Shown: positions 26,881 to 35,200 of the stretch, piece after piece
How the letters are laid out: each line of letters starts with the position of its first letter
Numbering within the stretch: the stretch's first letter is position 1
Assembly (NCBI RefSeq): GCF_963920925.1
Contig: NZ_CAWUDI010000022.1
Coordinates: forward strand, 1-64,000
Length of the DNA stretch: 64,000 nucleotides
From: Rivularia sp963920925
GTDB taxonomy: Bacteria > Cyanobacteriota > Cyanobacteriia > Cyanobacteriales > Nostocaceae
Direction: 5' to 3'
The notes under the pieces: generated by a model
Databases searched by the model: none
Told to the model about the DNA's origin: nothing
The model's input: the letters and a program-made list of their open reading frames with translations, nothing else
Made by a program: the position numbers and the translations under genes

Positions 26881-27042
26881 ATGTCTACTGCCTATTTGAA
26901 AGAAGAAGAGACTATGGAAGTAAGTATGGAAGACTTAGAAAAGTATCTGTATGAAAACCATGAGAGGATAGGAAATCGCCGCAAAAAATTACGTAGACTT
27001 CCTATAGTAGATATTAAAGATGATTCAACTAGAAGCAAATAG
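26881..27042 (+). CDS. Small charged protein, 53 aa, unknown
   Basis: ATG 26881 to TAG 27042. The product begins MSTAYLKEEETMEVSMEDLE and has a basic centre (GNRRKKLRRLP), with no hydrophobic segment. The coding texture is good and a weak GGGGT precedes the start. No family recognised. It lies in the gap upstream of the DUF4330 gene (divergent) and convergent to the ureidoglycolate-lyase-like gene. Confidence 0.45.
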   Translation: MSTAYLKEEETMEVSMEDLEKYLYENHERIGNRRKKLRRLPIVDIKDDSTRSK

Positions 27043-27124
27043 TTAATTATTTTAAATGAAAAAATAAATTAACAGGACATACCATTTACCGACTTTTTCC
27101 CAGAAGTTGCGATTCGTCAACTGC

Positions 27125-27619
27125 TTAAACAATCTCAAATTCTAAATTATGACTTTTCAAAAAACTATGAGTGAAATGGTCGATTTCATTCGTGTTGCTT
27201 AATTCTAAGTTGTAAAAGTCTACTTTGTCATGCTCAAAATAAGGACCAGCGTGCCAAGTTCCGACATTTAATTTAATAAAACAATTTCCGGGAATGCGAA
27301 AGGCTGCAATATTTTGCAACGCTGGTTCATCTATATTATTATTAGCCGGACATACTGCCATTAACCAATCTTTACCACCTAAAGAACCCAAGCATTGAGT
27401 ACATTTTGCGTGACGGGTAATATTGTGAAACTTGCACCCGCGCCCCTGCAATTGCATAATATAAAATCTTGGGATACCGTTATCGAGTACTAATTGAGCA
27501 TCATCTGCATCGAATAGTTTGCCATCTTTGCTAGGGAAAATAACTTGTCCGTAAGCTTGAAAATTTTCTGAAGTTATAGCTTGCGCTGATAATTGTTTTA
27601 CTGCTGTTGTATTAGTCAT
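27125..27619 (-). CDS. Ureidoglycolate lyase (AllA) family protein, second copy
   Basis: 164 residues, close to the family's usual length. It begins with the family-typical ITSENFQAYGQVIFPSKDGK. The core has FHNITRHAKCTQCLGSLGGK (about 65-84), where His and a run of small residues form the ligand site, and FIKLNVGTWHAGPYFEH (about 114-130), the HxxGTWHxGP-type motif. Members act on ureidoglycolate, and some are of unknown substrate. It differs considerably from the copy at 10761-11333, so they are unlikely to be a recent duplication. It is followed after 36 bases by a DoxX gene transcribed into it from upstream, so they may form an operon. Confidence 0.75.
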   Translation of the reverse strand: MTNTTAVKQLSAQAITSENFQAYGQVIFPSKDGKLFDADDAQLVLDNGIPRFYIMQLQGRGCKFHNITRHAKCTQCLGSLGGKDWLMAVCPANNNIDEPALQNIAAFRIPGNCFIKLNVGTWHAGPYFEHDKVDFYNLELSNTNEIDHFTHSFLKSHNLEFEIV

Positions 27620-27655
27620 ATATAAGATTCCTGCTAACTGTTAACTGCTCACTGG

Positions 27656-28105
27656 TTACAATTCCAATTCTTTCGGAATCATTGATTTAGGAATAATAGA
27701 AGCTTGTTCTTGTTTATCGTCAGGTTTTGTGTACCAGTAAGCCCAAGCAATTAACACTCCTTGCAGGGGAAGTCTAATAGCTTGAAATAAAGGCGAACCT
27801 GAATATGGTATGCTTTCAATTTCAATATGATTAATTGCCATATTGATGTTAGCTGGATAAACTGCGATAAATAATGCAATTATTCCCCATGCGGTAGGTT
27901 GACTCAAAGGGGGAACTAATAAACCGATACCACCTAGTATTTCATAAAAGCCACTTAAATAAACTAAACCCAAAGGATAGGGAAGTTGTGGTGGCATAAT
28001 TTTTACAAAAGGTTGGGGAATTGCAAAGTGCAAAATTCCTACAGTTATTAAGGCTACAGAAAGGATAATTCTTAGAAGTTCTTTGTTTTTTTTGATTAAT
28101 TCCAT
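27656..28105 (-). CDS. DoxX family membrane protein
   Basis: 149 residues from ATG 28105; an upstream TTG at 28132 is possible. It has four hydrophobic segments (about 11-30, 50-70, 75-95 and 122-140). The pattern FVKIMPPQLPYPLGLVYLSG and EILGGIGLLVPP is the DoxX/DUF417-like signature, as in membrane oxidoreductase-associated proteins. Inner membrane; function poorly defined. The ureidoglycolate-lyase-like gene starts 36 bases downstream on the same strand. Confidence 0.75.
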   Translation of the reverse strand: MELIKKNKELLRIILSVALITVGILHFAIPQPFVKIMPPQLPYPLGLVYLSGFYEILGGIGLLVPPLSQPTAWGIIALFIAVYPANINMAINHIEIESIPYSGSPLFQAIRLPLQGVLIAWAYWYTKPDDKQEQASIIPKSMIPKELEL

Positions 28106-28259
28106 TTGAACGAATACAGAAAAATTACTCAAATATTCTTTCAGTTTGTTAGCTCAAGAGTATTTTGTCTTCTATCGAGAGTGGGAAAAGTTTAACTATA
28201 ATCTTTCAAAATTTATACTTCCTGCAAAATTAGTCAGTGCCGGTACTTAAGTAGGTAAG

Positions 28260-28373
28260 GTAGCAACCGAAGTATCCGAACCTTTGACTATTATGGGTAC
28301 AGTTTTAGCAGGGGGGATGGGAATTGCAATCAAGAAAAAGCGAGCTAAGAAGAATTTAGAATCAGCGATTTAA
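28260..28373 (+). pseudogene. Remnant of a PEP-CTERM exported protein
   Basis: The frame ends VSEPLTIMGTVLAGGMGIAI, then KKKRAKKNLESAI and stop. A (V/S)EPLTI-G-short hydrophobic span-basic tail is the PEP-CTERM exosortase sorting signal. Upstream the same frame is closed by TAA at 28248, although protein-like codons continue further (…EYFVFYREWEKFNYNLSKFI). No start codon is available, so only the C-terminus of a former gene remains. A good terminator follows at 28426. Confidence 0.6.
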
Positions 28374-28425
28374 TACTGATAGTTCAACTGGCTCGCTTGT
28401 TATTTTGGATTAAGTAAATTTTAAC

Positions 28426-28470
28426 AGCAATCGGGTGAGAGTTTATCTTAACTCCACCGGATTGCTTTTT
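28426..28470 (+). terminator. Rho-independent terminator after the PEP-CTERM remnant
   Basis: AGCAATCGGGTG pairs with CACCGGATTGCT (one mismatch) around a 16-base loop and is followed by TTTT. It remains in place although the gene it served has decayed. Confidence 0.75.
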
Positions 28471-28507
28471 ATAATACTAATTATTTAAAAAGAAGAATAG
28501 CAAAATC

Positions 28508-28654
28508 ATGAAAACAGTCGTAATTGGTGGGGTTTGCAGAACTGGTAAATCAAGGTTAGCAAATAAAGTTTTTAATAACACTAAAGCCACGGTGTTTCAT
28601 GGCGACCATGCCCATCCCACAAGATTTTTAATGATTTTCAAAACCCGTTCGTAG
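28508..28654 (+). pseudogene. Truncated P-loop protein fragment, cut by a palindromic repeat
   Basis: 48 codons from ATG 28508. MKTVVIGGVCRTGKSRLANK contains a Walker A (GGVCRTGKS) at the extreme N-terminus, as in small kinases or nucleotide-dependent enzymes. After about 45 residues the frame runs into the palindrome at 28647-28706 and stops inside it. Such proteins are normally well over 150 residues, so this is a broken gene. It lies just downstream of hglB (opposite strand), in the place where hetN lies in Anabaena, but it is not a hetN remnant. Confidence 0.6.
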
Positions 28655-28706
28655 TAGTGCTTCAGCGCATCCGGATTCCGCCCGGCGCTGAAGCGCTACT
28701 ACGAAC
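28647..28706. repeat. 60-bp palindromic repeat (GTTCGTAGTAGTGCTTCAGC / inverse)
   Basis: Arms GTTCGTAGTAGTGCTTCAGC and GCTGAAGCGCTACTACGAAC are nearly perfect inverted repeats around a short GC-rich loop. It interrupts the P-loop gene fragment. Its GC-richness contrasts with the AT-rich surroundings. Confidence 0.8.
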
Positions 28707-28752
28707 CTATCAGAACTAATGAAATGGACTACGAATTACAAATTAAAAGTTA

Positions 28753-30264
28753 CTAACTACTCAGAACAGATTCTAAATTAAGAAAACCATTTGCAATCAA
28801 ATAGGATGCGTATGTAGTATATAATTCTGCATCAATTGGATGGCAAGATACACCGCTTCCTGCGAGTGCATTTAAAGTCTCGTCACAGCTGATAACTGGT
28901 CTATTTTCTGTCAAGTATAAATCGGGAATAGTAAGTTGTCTTTCTGACCAGCGTTCTAATAAAAATGGACGCAGAGTATATAAAGGATTTTCCTCTGATG
29001 TCACATCGTTAATTAACTTATGTTGCCATTCTTCGTAAGGAATCATCTTGATCGAAAAACCAAAAGAACTCAACCACTCAACTAATGTGCTTAAAGGTGC
29101 GGGTTCTGGATGTTGGAGATGGAAAGCCTTACCGATAGACTCTTCTTGTCTGGATAGATGTACGATCGCTTGGCTTACATAGTCAACGGGTGACATATCC
29201 AACATATAATTTACGTCGGGGAAGCATCCCATCTGAAGACAGCCTTTGGTCATTAAGTTTACAAAGTCATCAGTATTTCCTACACCTGTTTGGCTGTGTC
29301 CGGAAATTAAAGGTGGTCTGTAAATGGTGATGGGAAGTCCTCTTTCTCCGGCGATTTTAACTAATTTTTCTGCTACCCATTTAGTTTGAGAATAGCCAAG
29401 AAAAATACCTTCCCAGCGGTCAAAACTATCATCCTCTTTAACTACTTTTCCTGCGTATTCAGGTGATTCAAATACCGCAACGCTAGAGACATAATTTAAC
29501 GGTTTAACTTTAATTTTACAAGCCAAACGGATGATTTCTTGGGTTCCCAGTACGTTAGCTGTTTTCAATGCTGAGTAGGGAAATACGTAATTGAGCATTG
29601 CAGCACTGTGATAGATGGCATCTATATTAGTCGCCAACATATCAAATCCTTCAGTGCTTATACCCAGTTGCGGTTGAGATAAATCGCCAACTATCGGGAT
29701 AATCCGAGGGCTAGATTCTTCATCCCAAATCCCATAAGATTCTAAATTCTTTTTCAGCTTTTCTTTACCTGCTTCTGCATCTGCTGCACGTACCAAACAG
29801 TAAATATCTGCATCGGTTTGCTGCAAAAGTTCGTGGATTACAAATGCTCCTAAAAATCCGGTACCTCCAGTTAAGAAGATATTTTGAGGATTGGGATTAA
29901 ATTTATAAGAAGTTGATGCAGGGCGAATAGTTTCATCAAGCACAGCTTCTGCTGCTAAGTTAGGAGCATTAGTAGTATCAACGAGTGATTTGGTTTCCTG
30001 TTGAGATTCTTGCGCTTCCTCAGCTAAACGTCCCGAAAGTGCTTCAATTGTGGGATAATGCCAAAGCAACATGGGGGACAATTCAAATCCCAACATTTTC
30101 TGTGCTTTGGTAACAATTACCATTGCTTGAGTTGAATCTAAACCGTAAGTATCTAAAGGTTGGGTTACGTCGATTTCTTCGGCTTCCATGTTGAGTATTT
30201 CAGCCAAATTAGTTAAAAACCAATTTTGAATTTCTATAGCGTTCATAATTTGTTTTGTAGTCAT
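28753..30264 (-). CDS. hglB: Heterocyst glycolipid acyl carrier/thioester reductase HglB (HetM)
   Basis: 503 residues. An N-terminal ACP (about 10-85) has the phosphopantetheine Ser in YGLDSTQAM. An NAD(P)-dependent thioester reductase of the extended SDR type follows: IFLTGGTGFLGAFVIHELL (about 129-147), YHSAAMLNYVFPYSALKTAN (about 217-236), YVSSVAVFES, and catalytic YSQTKWVAEKL (about 288-298). Length and order match HetM/HglB of Anabaena, which releases the finished polyketide chain as an alcohol/aldehyde. It is the last gene of the minus-strand hgl operon, 203 bases after the PfaD gene. ATG at 30264, with an internal ATG at 30246. In Anabaena hetN and hetI follow; here they do not. Confidence 0.88.
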   Translation of the reverse strand: MTTKQIMNAIEIQNWFLTNLAEILNMEAEEIDVTQPLDTYGLDSTQAMVIVTKAQKMLGFELSPMLLWHYPTIEALSGRLAEEAQESQQETKSLVDTTNAPNLAAEAVLDETIRPASTSYKFNPNPQNIFLTGGTGFLGAFVIHELLQQTDADIYCLVRAADAEAGKEKLKKNLESYGIWDEESSPRIIPIVGDLSQPQLGISTEGFDMLATNIDAIYHSAAMLNYVFPYSALKTANVLGTQEIIRLACKIKVKPLNYVSSVAVFESPEYAGKVVKEDDSFDRWEGIFLGYSQTKWVAEKLVKIAGERGLPITIYRPPLISGHSQTGVGNTDDFVNLMTKGCLQMGCFPDVNYMLDMSPVDYVSQAIVHLSRQEESIGKAFHLQHPEPAPLSTLVEWLSSFGFSIKMIPYEEWQHKLINDVTSEENPLYTLRPFLLERWSERQLTIPDLYLTENRPVISCDETLNALAGSGVSCHPIDAELYTTYASYLIANGFLNLESVLSS

Positions 30265-30467
30265 TTTATTTTAGATTTAGAATTACACAGTTTTTTTACT
30301 TTAAGTTACTTGCTTGCTGCCAGAAGATTATGGAGATTAAACCGCAGAGAGTGCAGAGAGCGCAGAGAAAAGAAATGAAGAGAGATAGGAGATTTTAGAG
30401 GGGAATAGGAGTAAGATTTATTTTCAATCCAAAATCCAAAAGACGTTAAAATCTAAAATCTAAAATC

Positions 30468-32129
30468 CTAAGATGTAAATTTAACAGGGTGATATTGAGA
30501 ATAGAAATTATCTAGTTGTAAATCTTGCATTTTCAAACTTTGGATGCGATATAAATAGGAAGTTCCTTTCATCATTTGGTTGGCAACATCAACTACCTGA
30601 CGATTATTTGGTTCTGATAAATAAGAACCTCGCACCCAGTCATTAAAGCTACCCATTGCGGGGCCGCACCATACTTGATAATCAACTTCTCTTCCCTTTT
30701 CACCGCAATTAGACCATCTGGAAGATAATCCTAAATACCAGCGGAAAATCAACGCCATTTTATATTTAGGGTTGTTAGCTGCTTTGGTTAATTTATCAGG
30801 ATTACTTTTGGATTGATAAACAACGGTTTCTTGCCACACTTCTTCGATGCTTTTGCGGAAAACCTGTTTTTCTAATTTTGTTTTTTCTGCTGATGGAAGT
30901 TCGTCAAGAGAATTATAATTTCGATAGATTTCGTATAGTTTTTGTGCTTTCAGTGGAAACATAGTTCCGCGTTTGAGAACCTGTAGTTTTACTCCCATTT
31001 CAAACATATCAGCAGCTGGTGCCATCATTACGTCGGCCATATCAGCTTGTGCTAATAGTTTTTTGGTATGTGTAGAAGTTCCTGCTTCTAAACAAGATTG
31101 ATTTATTGAACCAGTAACTACATATGCGGCACCCATCATAAAAGCTGCTAAAGCCGATTGAGGTGTTGAAATTCCTCCGGCAACTCCAACTCTAATGGGT
31201 TTTTCGTAATTATATTTTGACTGTATTTCGTCTTTTAAAGCAATTATAGAAGGTAGTACGCAAACCAAAGGACGGTTATCTGTATGACCGCCAGAATCTG
31301 CTTCTACGGTAATATCATCTGCGATAGGAATTTGTGCTGCAAGGGTTGCTTGTAATTCGGTAATTAAGCCTTCTTCAACCAGTTCCTTGAGCATTTTCAA
31401 GGGTGCTGGCTGCATAAATTTACTCGCAACTTCTCGACGAGAAATTTTAGCAATTACCTTATTATTAATTTGAATTTGGTTAGCTGAATTTAAACTTAAT
31501 CCAGCCGCACGATAGTAAACAATGTTAGGAGTTAAATCTAAAAATGCCGAAGCTTCTACAGTTTCTACTCCATATTTTAGATATAAATCTACAGCACCTC
31601 TTTCTATTTCGGGGTCGTTAGGACTATGAATTAAATTAAATGCATAAGGACCATTAGGTAAAGATGTTTGAATTACTTTAATCGCTTCTTCTAAGCGAGT
31701 TAAACTCAAACCACCCGCACCAAAGGAACTCAAAATATTCTCTTTACCCAGGGCAATTACCATTTCTTCAGAGGCTATTCCCCCAGCCATTGCACCAGTT
31801 GTATAAGCATATTTGAGATTATGAAAATTAATGAAATGGGGGTCGCCGAAGCTTTTAGTAAAAACAGGTGGAGCTGCAATTAATAATTCTATTTCCGCTG
31901 GTTGACTGTTATCGAGAGGACAATAGCCGTAATTAGTTACTCCAATTCTGTCTCCAACTTTAACGATATAGCAAGGTTTATCAGTTTCAAGCAATTGTTC
32001 TTTGATTCCTTCTGGATCGAAGGAAATACAGCTTACTGAACCTTTCCAAGTTCGATTTTTAGCTGAAGTAGAACCTTGAAATACAAGTCCGTTGTTTTCT
32101 TTGTTTAGCACTTTGTCTAATATTTGCAC
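30468..32129 (-). CDS. hglA: PfaD-family enoyl reductase of the heterocyst glycolipid synthase
   Basis: 553 residues starting at GTG 32129. An FMN-binding TIM-barrel enoyl reductase of the PfaD (2-nitropropane dioxygenase-like) type. Evident motifs are TTGAMAGGIASEEMVIALGK (about 109-128), FGAGGLSLTRLEEAIK (about 135-150), VEADSGGHTDNRPL (about 274-287), IRVGVAGGISTPQSALAAFM (about 309-328), and MMGAAYVVTGSINQSCLEAG with TSTHTKKLLAQADMADVMMA. PfaD works in trans with PUFA/polyketide synthases to saturate enoyl intermediates, here needed for the long saturated heterocyst-glycolipid chain. It lies between the KS-CLF-AT gene and hglB. The hglA symbol is by cluster analogy with Anabaena; the family call is certain. 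Confidence 0.85.
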   Translation of the reverse strand: MQILDKVLNKENNGLVFQGSTSAKNRTWKGSVSCISFDPEGIKEQLLETDKPCYIVKVGDRIGVTNYGYCPLDNSQPAEIELLIAAPPVFTKSFGDPHFINFHNLKYAYTTGAMAGGIASEEMVIALGKENILSSFGAGGLSLTRLEEAIKVIQTSLPNGPYAFNLIHSPNDPEIERGAVDLYLKYGVETVEASAFLDLTPNIVYYRAAGLSLNSANQIQINNKVIAKISRREVASKFMQPAPLKMLKELVEEGLITELQATLAAQIPIADDITVEADSGGHTDNRPLVCVLPSIIALKDEIQSKYNYEKPIRVGVAGGISTPQSALAAFMMGAAYVVTGSINQSCLEAGTSTHTKKLLAQADMADVMMAPAADMFEMGVKLQVLKRGTMFPLKAQKLYEIYRNYNSLDELPSAEKTKLEKQVFRKSIEEVWQETVVYQSKSNPDKLTKAANNPKYKMALIFRWYLGLSSRWSNCGEKGREVDYQVWCGPAMGSFNDWVRGSYLSEPNNRQVVDVANQMMKGTSYLYRIQSLKMQDLQLDNFYSQYHPVKFTS

Positions 32130-32175
32130 GTTAGTTATCAGTATTTACATGAAGTAAGAAAGGTATGTCCTAATG

Positions 32176-32264
32176 TCCTAGCGGACACGCTTCGCTAACG
32201 GACACGCTCCGCTAACGTAGTAAGGAATTTATGCCTTAATATCAGGAAAGACGGTCCTTACTAC
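32176..32264. repeat. Repeats between the KS-CLF-AT and PfaD genes
   Basis: Two direct copies of GGACACGC(T)TCGCTAAC-type sequence (32183-32216) are followed by inverted arms GTAGTAAGGA (32217-32226) and TCCTTACTAC (32255-32264). Located inside the hgl operon, where a hairpin could attenuate or process the transcript. Confidence 0.65.
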
Positions 32265-32277
32265 AAACGAATAATTG

Positions 32278-35200
32278 TTAATTATCAGTCAAATGTTCGG
32301 CGCAAGCGATTTGTAGTTGAATTATTTCGCTTAATTGTTGGCTAAAATCTTGGCGCGATTTTAAGAATGTAGAGTGGGTTTTATGAACCATTAAATTATT
32401 TGTGTTTACTTTTTTATATTGACTATAATTAGTCACATTTTGAGTTGAAGCTAATTTTTTTGGTGTGGTAGATGCAACATATGAAGTAGTTTTTGCCGCA
32501 TTTAATCGCTCTATTTTTTGTTTGGGTACGGCGTTCATAGGACTTACTTCTGGTTTTTTCGGTGCTGCTGCGGGGGAGTTTGTTTCTTTTGGTTGGGATG
32601 TTGTAGTTTTGGCAATAAATTCTTTTTCAACAGGTTTTGGTGCTGTTTTTATTTTCTCAGTTATCTTAGCCGCTAATTCTTTTTCAACAGGCTTTGGATT
32701 AACTTCCGATTGTTGGAACAGCTTTTTATTTTCTGCCGTTAAAATACTTTCAGTAATATTATGACCACCTAATGTAACTTTTCTCTGACTAAGTTTAGCT
32801 TTTTTACTGCTTTCTTCCACTGTGGAATATAGCGGCGATAAATCTAAATCAACTTGGTGACTCGTTAGTTTTGCTAATGCTTTGAGAATGCTACTATGGT
32901 CGTCTAAGCCTCTACGATTAAGGGCAATTGTCATGTGTTCTTTATCGCTTAAATTTTTATCAATCCATCGAGAACAAACGTTTCCAGCACCTGTTTCAAT
33001 AAATATTTTCGCACCATCGCTATAAACTTGGTTAACCAGTCGAGGAAAATCAAGTTCTTTACAAAGCCCTGTAGCGATACCTTCAGCAATGGCTTTACTT
33101 TCTAATTCTATTGGCGCATATTTTGCCGCAGAATAAAGTATTAGATTTTGCTGATTTTCTTGAATTGGTAAAGTGTTAACGTTGGCAATCTCATTGTGTT
33201 CGGAAGCCATCGCTTCGCAGTGAATTACATGATCGAATGGTGCCCGGAATGCATTACAACCCAGTTTTTTTATAACTCGTTCGCAGGTTGCTGGCTCACC
33301 TGCAATTACTACTTCTTCTGGCGTATTGATTTGAGTCAGGTAAACGCGGTTTTCTGCTGCGATAGCTTCCCTAACTTGGGATGGTGTGGCTATCAGAACG
33401 TAATTACACCAGAAATTATTGTCTGGAGATTTTTCTACAGGTGGTAGCTGCCAAAATTCTCTAACGCAGTTTTTCGCACCTGATAATCTGTCTCCGAATA
33501 AGGTACTGGTGTTTAAAGCGTTGCTCATCTGACCAAATTGATTCCATATGCCGATAGCAGACATCATACTAACTTCACCCAAGCTGTAACCAAAAGCAAA
33601 TTTTGGTTTTACTTGGAAGTTATCTTGAAGCACTTTAGAAAGCAGTCTGGCTACGACTATTTCGTTTTCAAACATTGCCGATGAATCATCTAGCAGTTGT
33701 TTTTCTAATCCTTCTAATTCTCTGCTTGATAGTTTATTCAAGCTGCGAGGATACACTAACTTTTCAACGTGACTAACACGACTATCTAAATTTTGCAGGA
33801 TGATATCATCGTGAACTTGAGGAAATAAACGGAAGAGATTTCTACCGATACCGAGATAAGAATTAACCGCAGCAGGATAGATAAATGCAACTTCTCCTTT
33901 TTTACCCAACGGTTTGGCTGTAAAATAACTGCCTAGTGGAGTTTGCCACTCTTCACCTTTATCAAATGCATTATTAACACCTTTGATGGCTGCTTCTATT
34001 TCTCTGGCTAATTCTTTGGAATTACGCGCCAAAATTGCTAAAGTATATTCTTTGTTGCGTTTTTGATAATCGGCAAAAGTCGTTTTAGCAGCTAGGGGAA
34101 GAGAACTTCCCTCGTTTACTACATTTTGCAAATTTTCAACTTGCTGTAGTAAATCTTCGCGATTATTACCAGCGATCGCAAACAGTTGGAGAGGCATTTG
34201 CTGCAAAAATCTGCTGCTGCGGTCTTGTTTCTTTGGTTCTTCAGATATTATTAAATGGGCGTAAGTTCCATCTATACCCATACTGTTGATGGCTGCGGTT
34301 CTTTTCTCGGTGTCTGGATTAAGAAACCAAGGCCTCGATTCCGGAACAACATAGAAAGGACTGTTTTCCCACTTGTTAATATCTTTTACGCCAGTCCATT
34401 TTGGAGTTGCAGGAAGATATCTATAGTAGAGGCACAAAGCTGTTTTAATTAAACTCGCAATTCCCGAGGCAACATAGGTGTGACCAATATTAGCTTTAAC
34501 GCTGCCGATCGCACAGTTTAATTTATTTGCACCGCTTGGATAAGCCCGAAGTAATCCCTCAATTTCTGCTTCGTCTTCTTGGGAAATGCCACTAGCGAAA
34601 ACTTCAAGATAAGATATATCTTTATTTTTGATTTCTGCCGTATCAAAAGCTTTATTACAAGCATCTTCAACGGTGTTAGCATCCGTGGAACCCAAACGAC
34701 TTTGCAAATCATTTTTGGTAGCATTTTTTTGCTTGAAACTAACTGCATCAATTACCGCGTAGATGCACTCGTTTTCCTGTTTTGCTACTTGATGTCGTTT
34801 TAATACTATTGCACCTGCACCTTCGCCAACCGCCCACCCATTGGCTTTTTGGTCATAAGAAAGAGTATTTACACCTGTATTAACTGTTGATAACTCATTT
34901 CTTAATAAAACGTGTTCCATACCGCCAGCTAAATCCACGGCACCCACTAATACGGCATCTGCTTCCCCAGTAGTTAATAAATGTTGCGCTACTTCTAAAA
35001 CTTTAAACGTGGAGTTTTCGCCAGCGGAAATGGTCAATGCGGGAGCAGTAAAATTCCACAGCGAGGAAATACGACTCGCCATAATATTAGAAATATAGCT
35101 GACAAACTCGCTGCTATCAGCGGGGTGGTGAATTCCGTCTTTAACTATTGTTTCTAACTTCGACAGTTTATCAGAAGATAATGATATTGCGTTAGCATTC

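Noticed and set aside
28513..28654. Whether the P-loop fragment is a hetI or hetN remnant
   Set aside because: Walker A motif at the extreme N-terminus fits neither the phosphopantetheinyl transferase nor the SDR fold.
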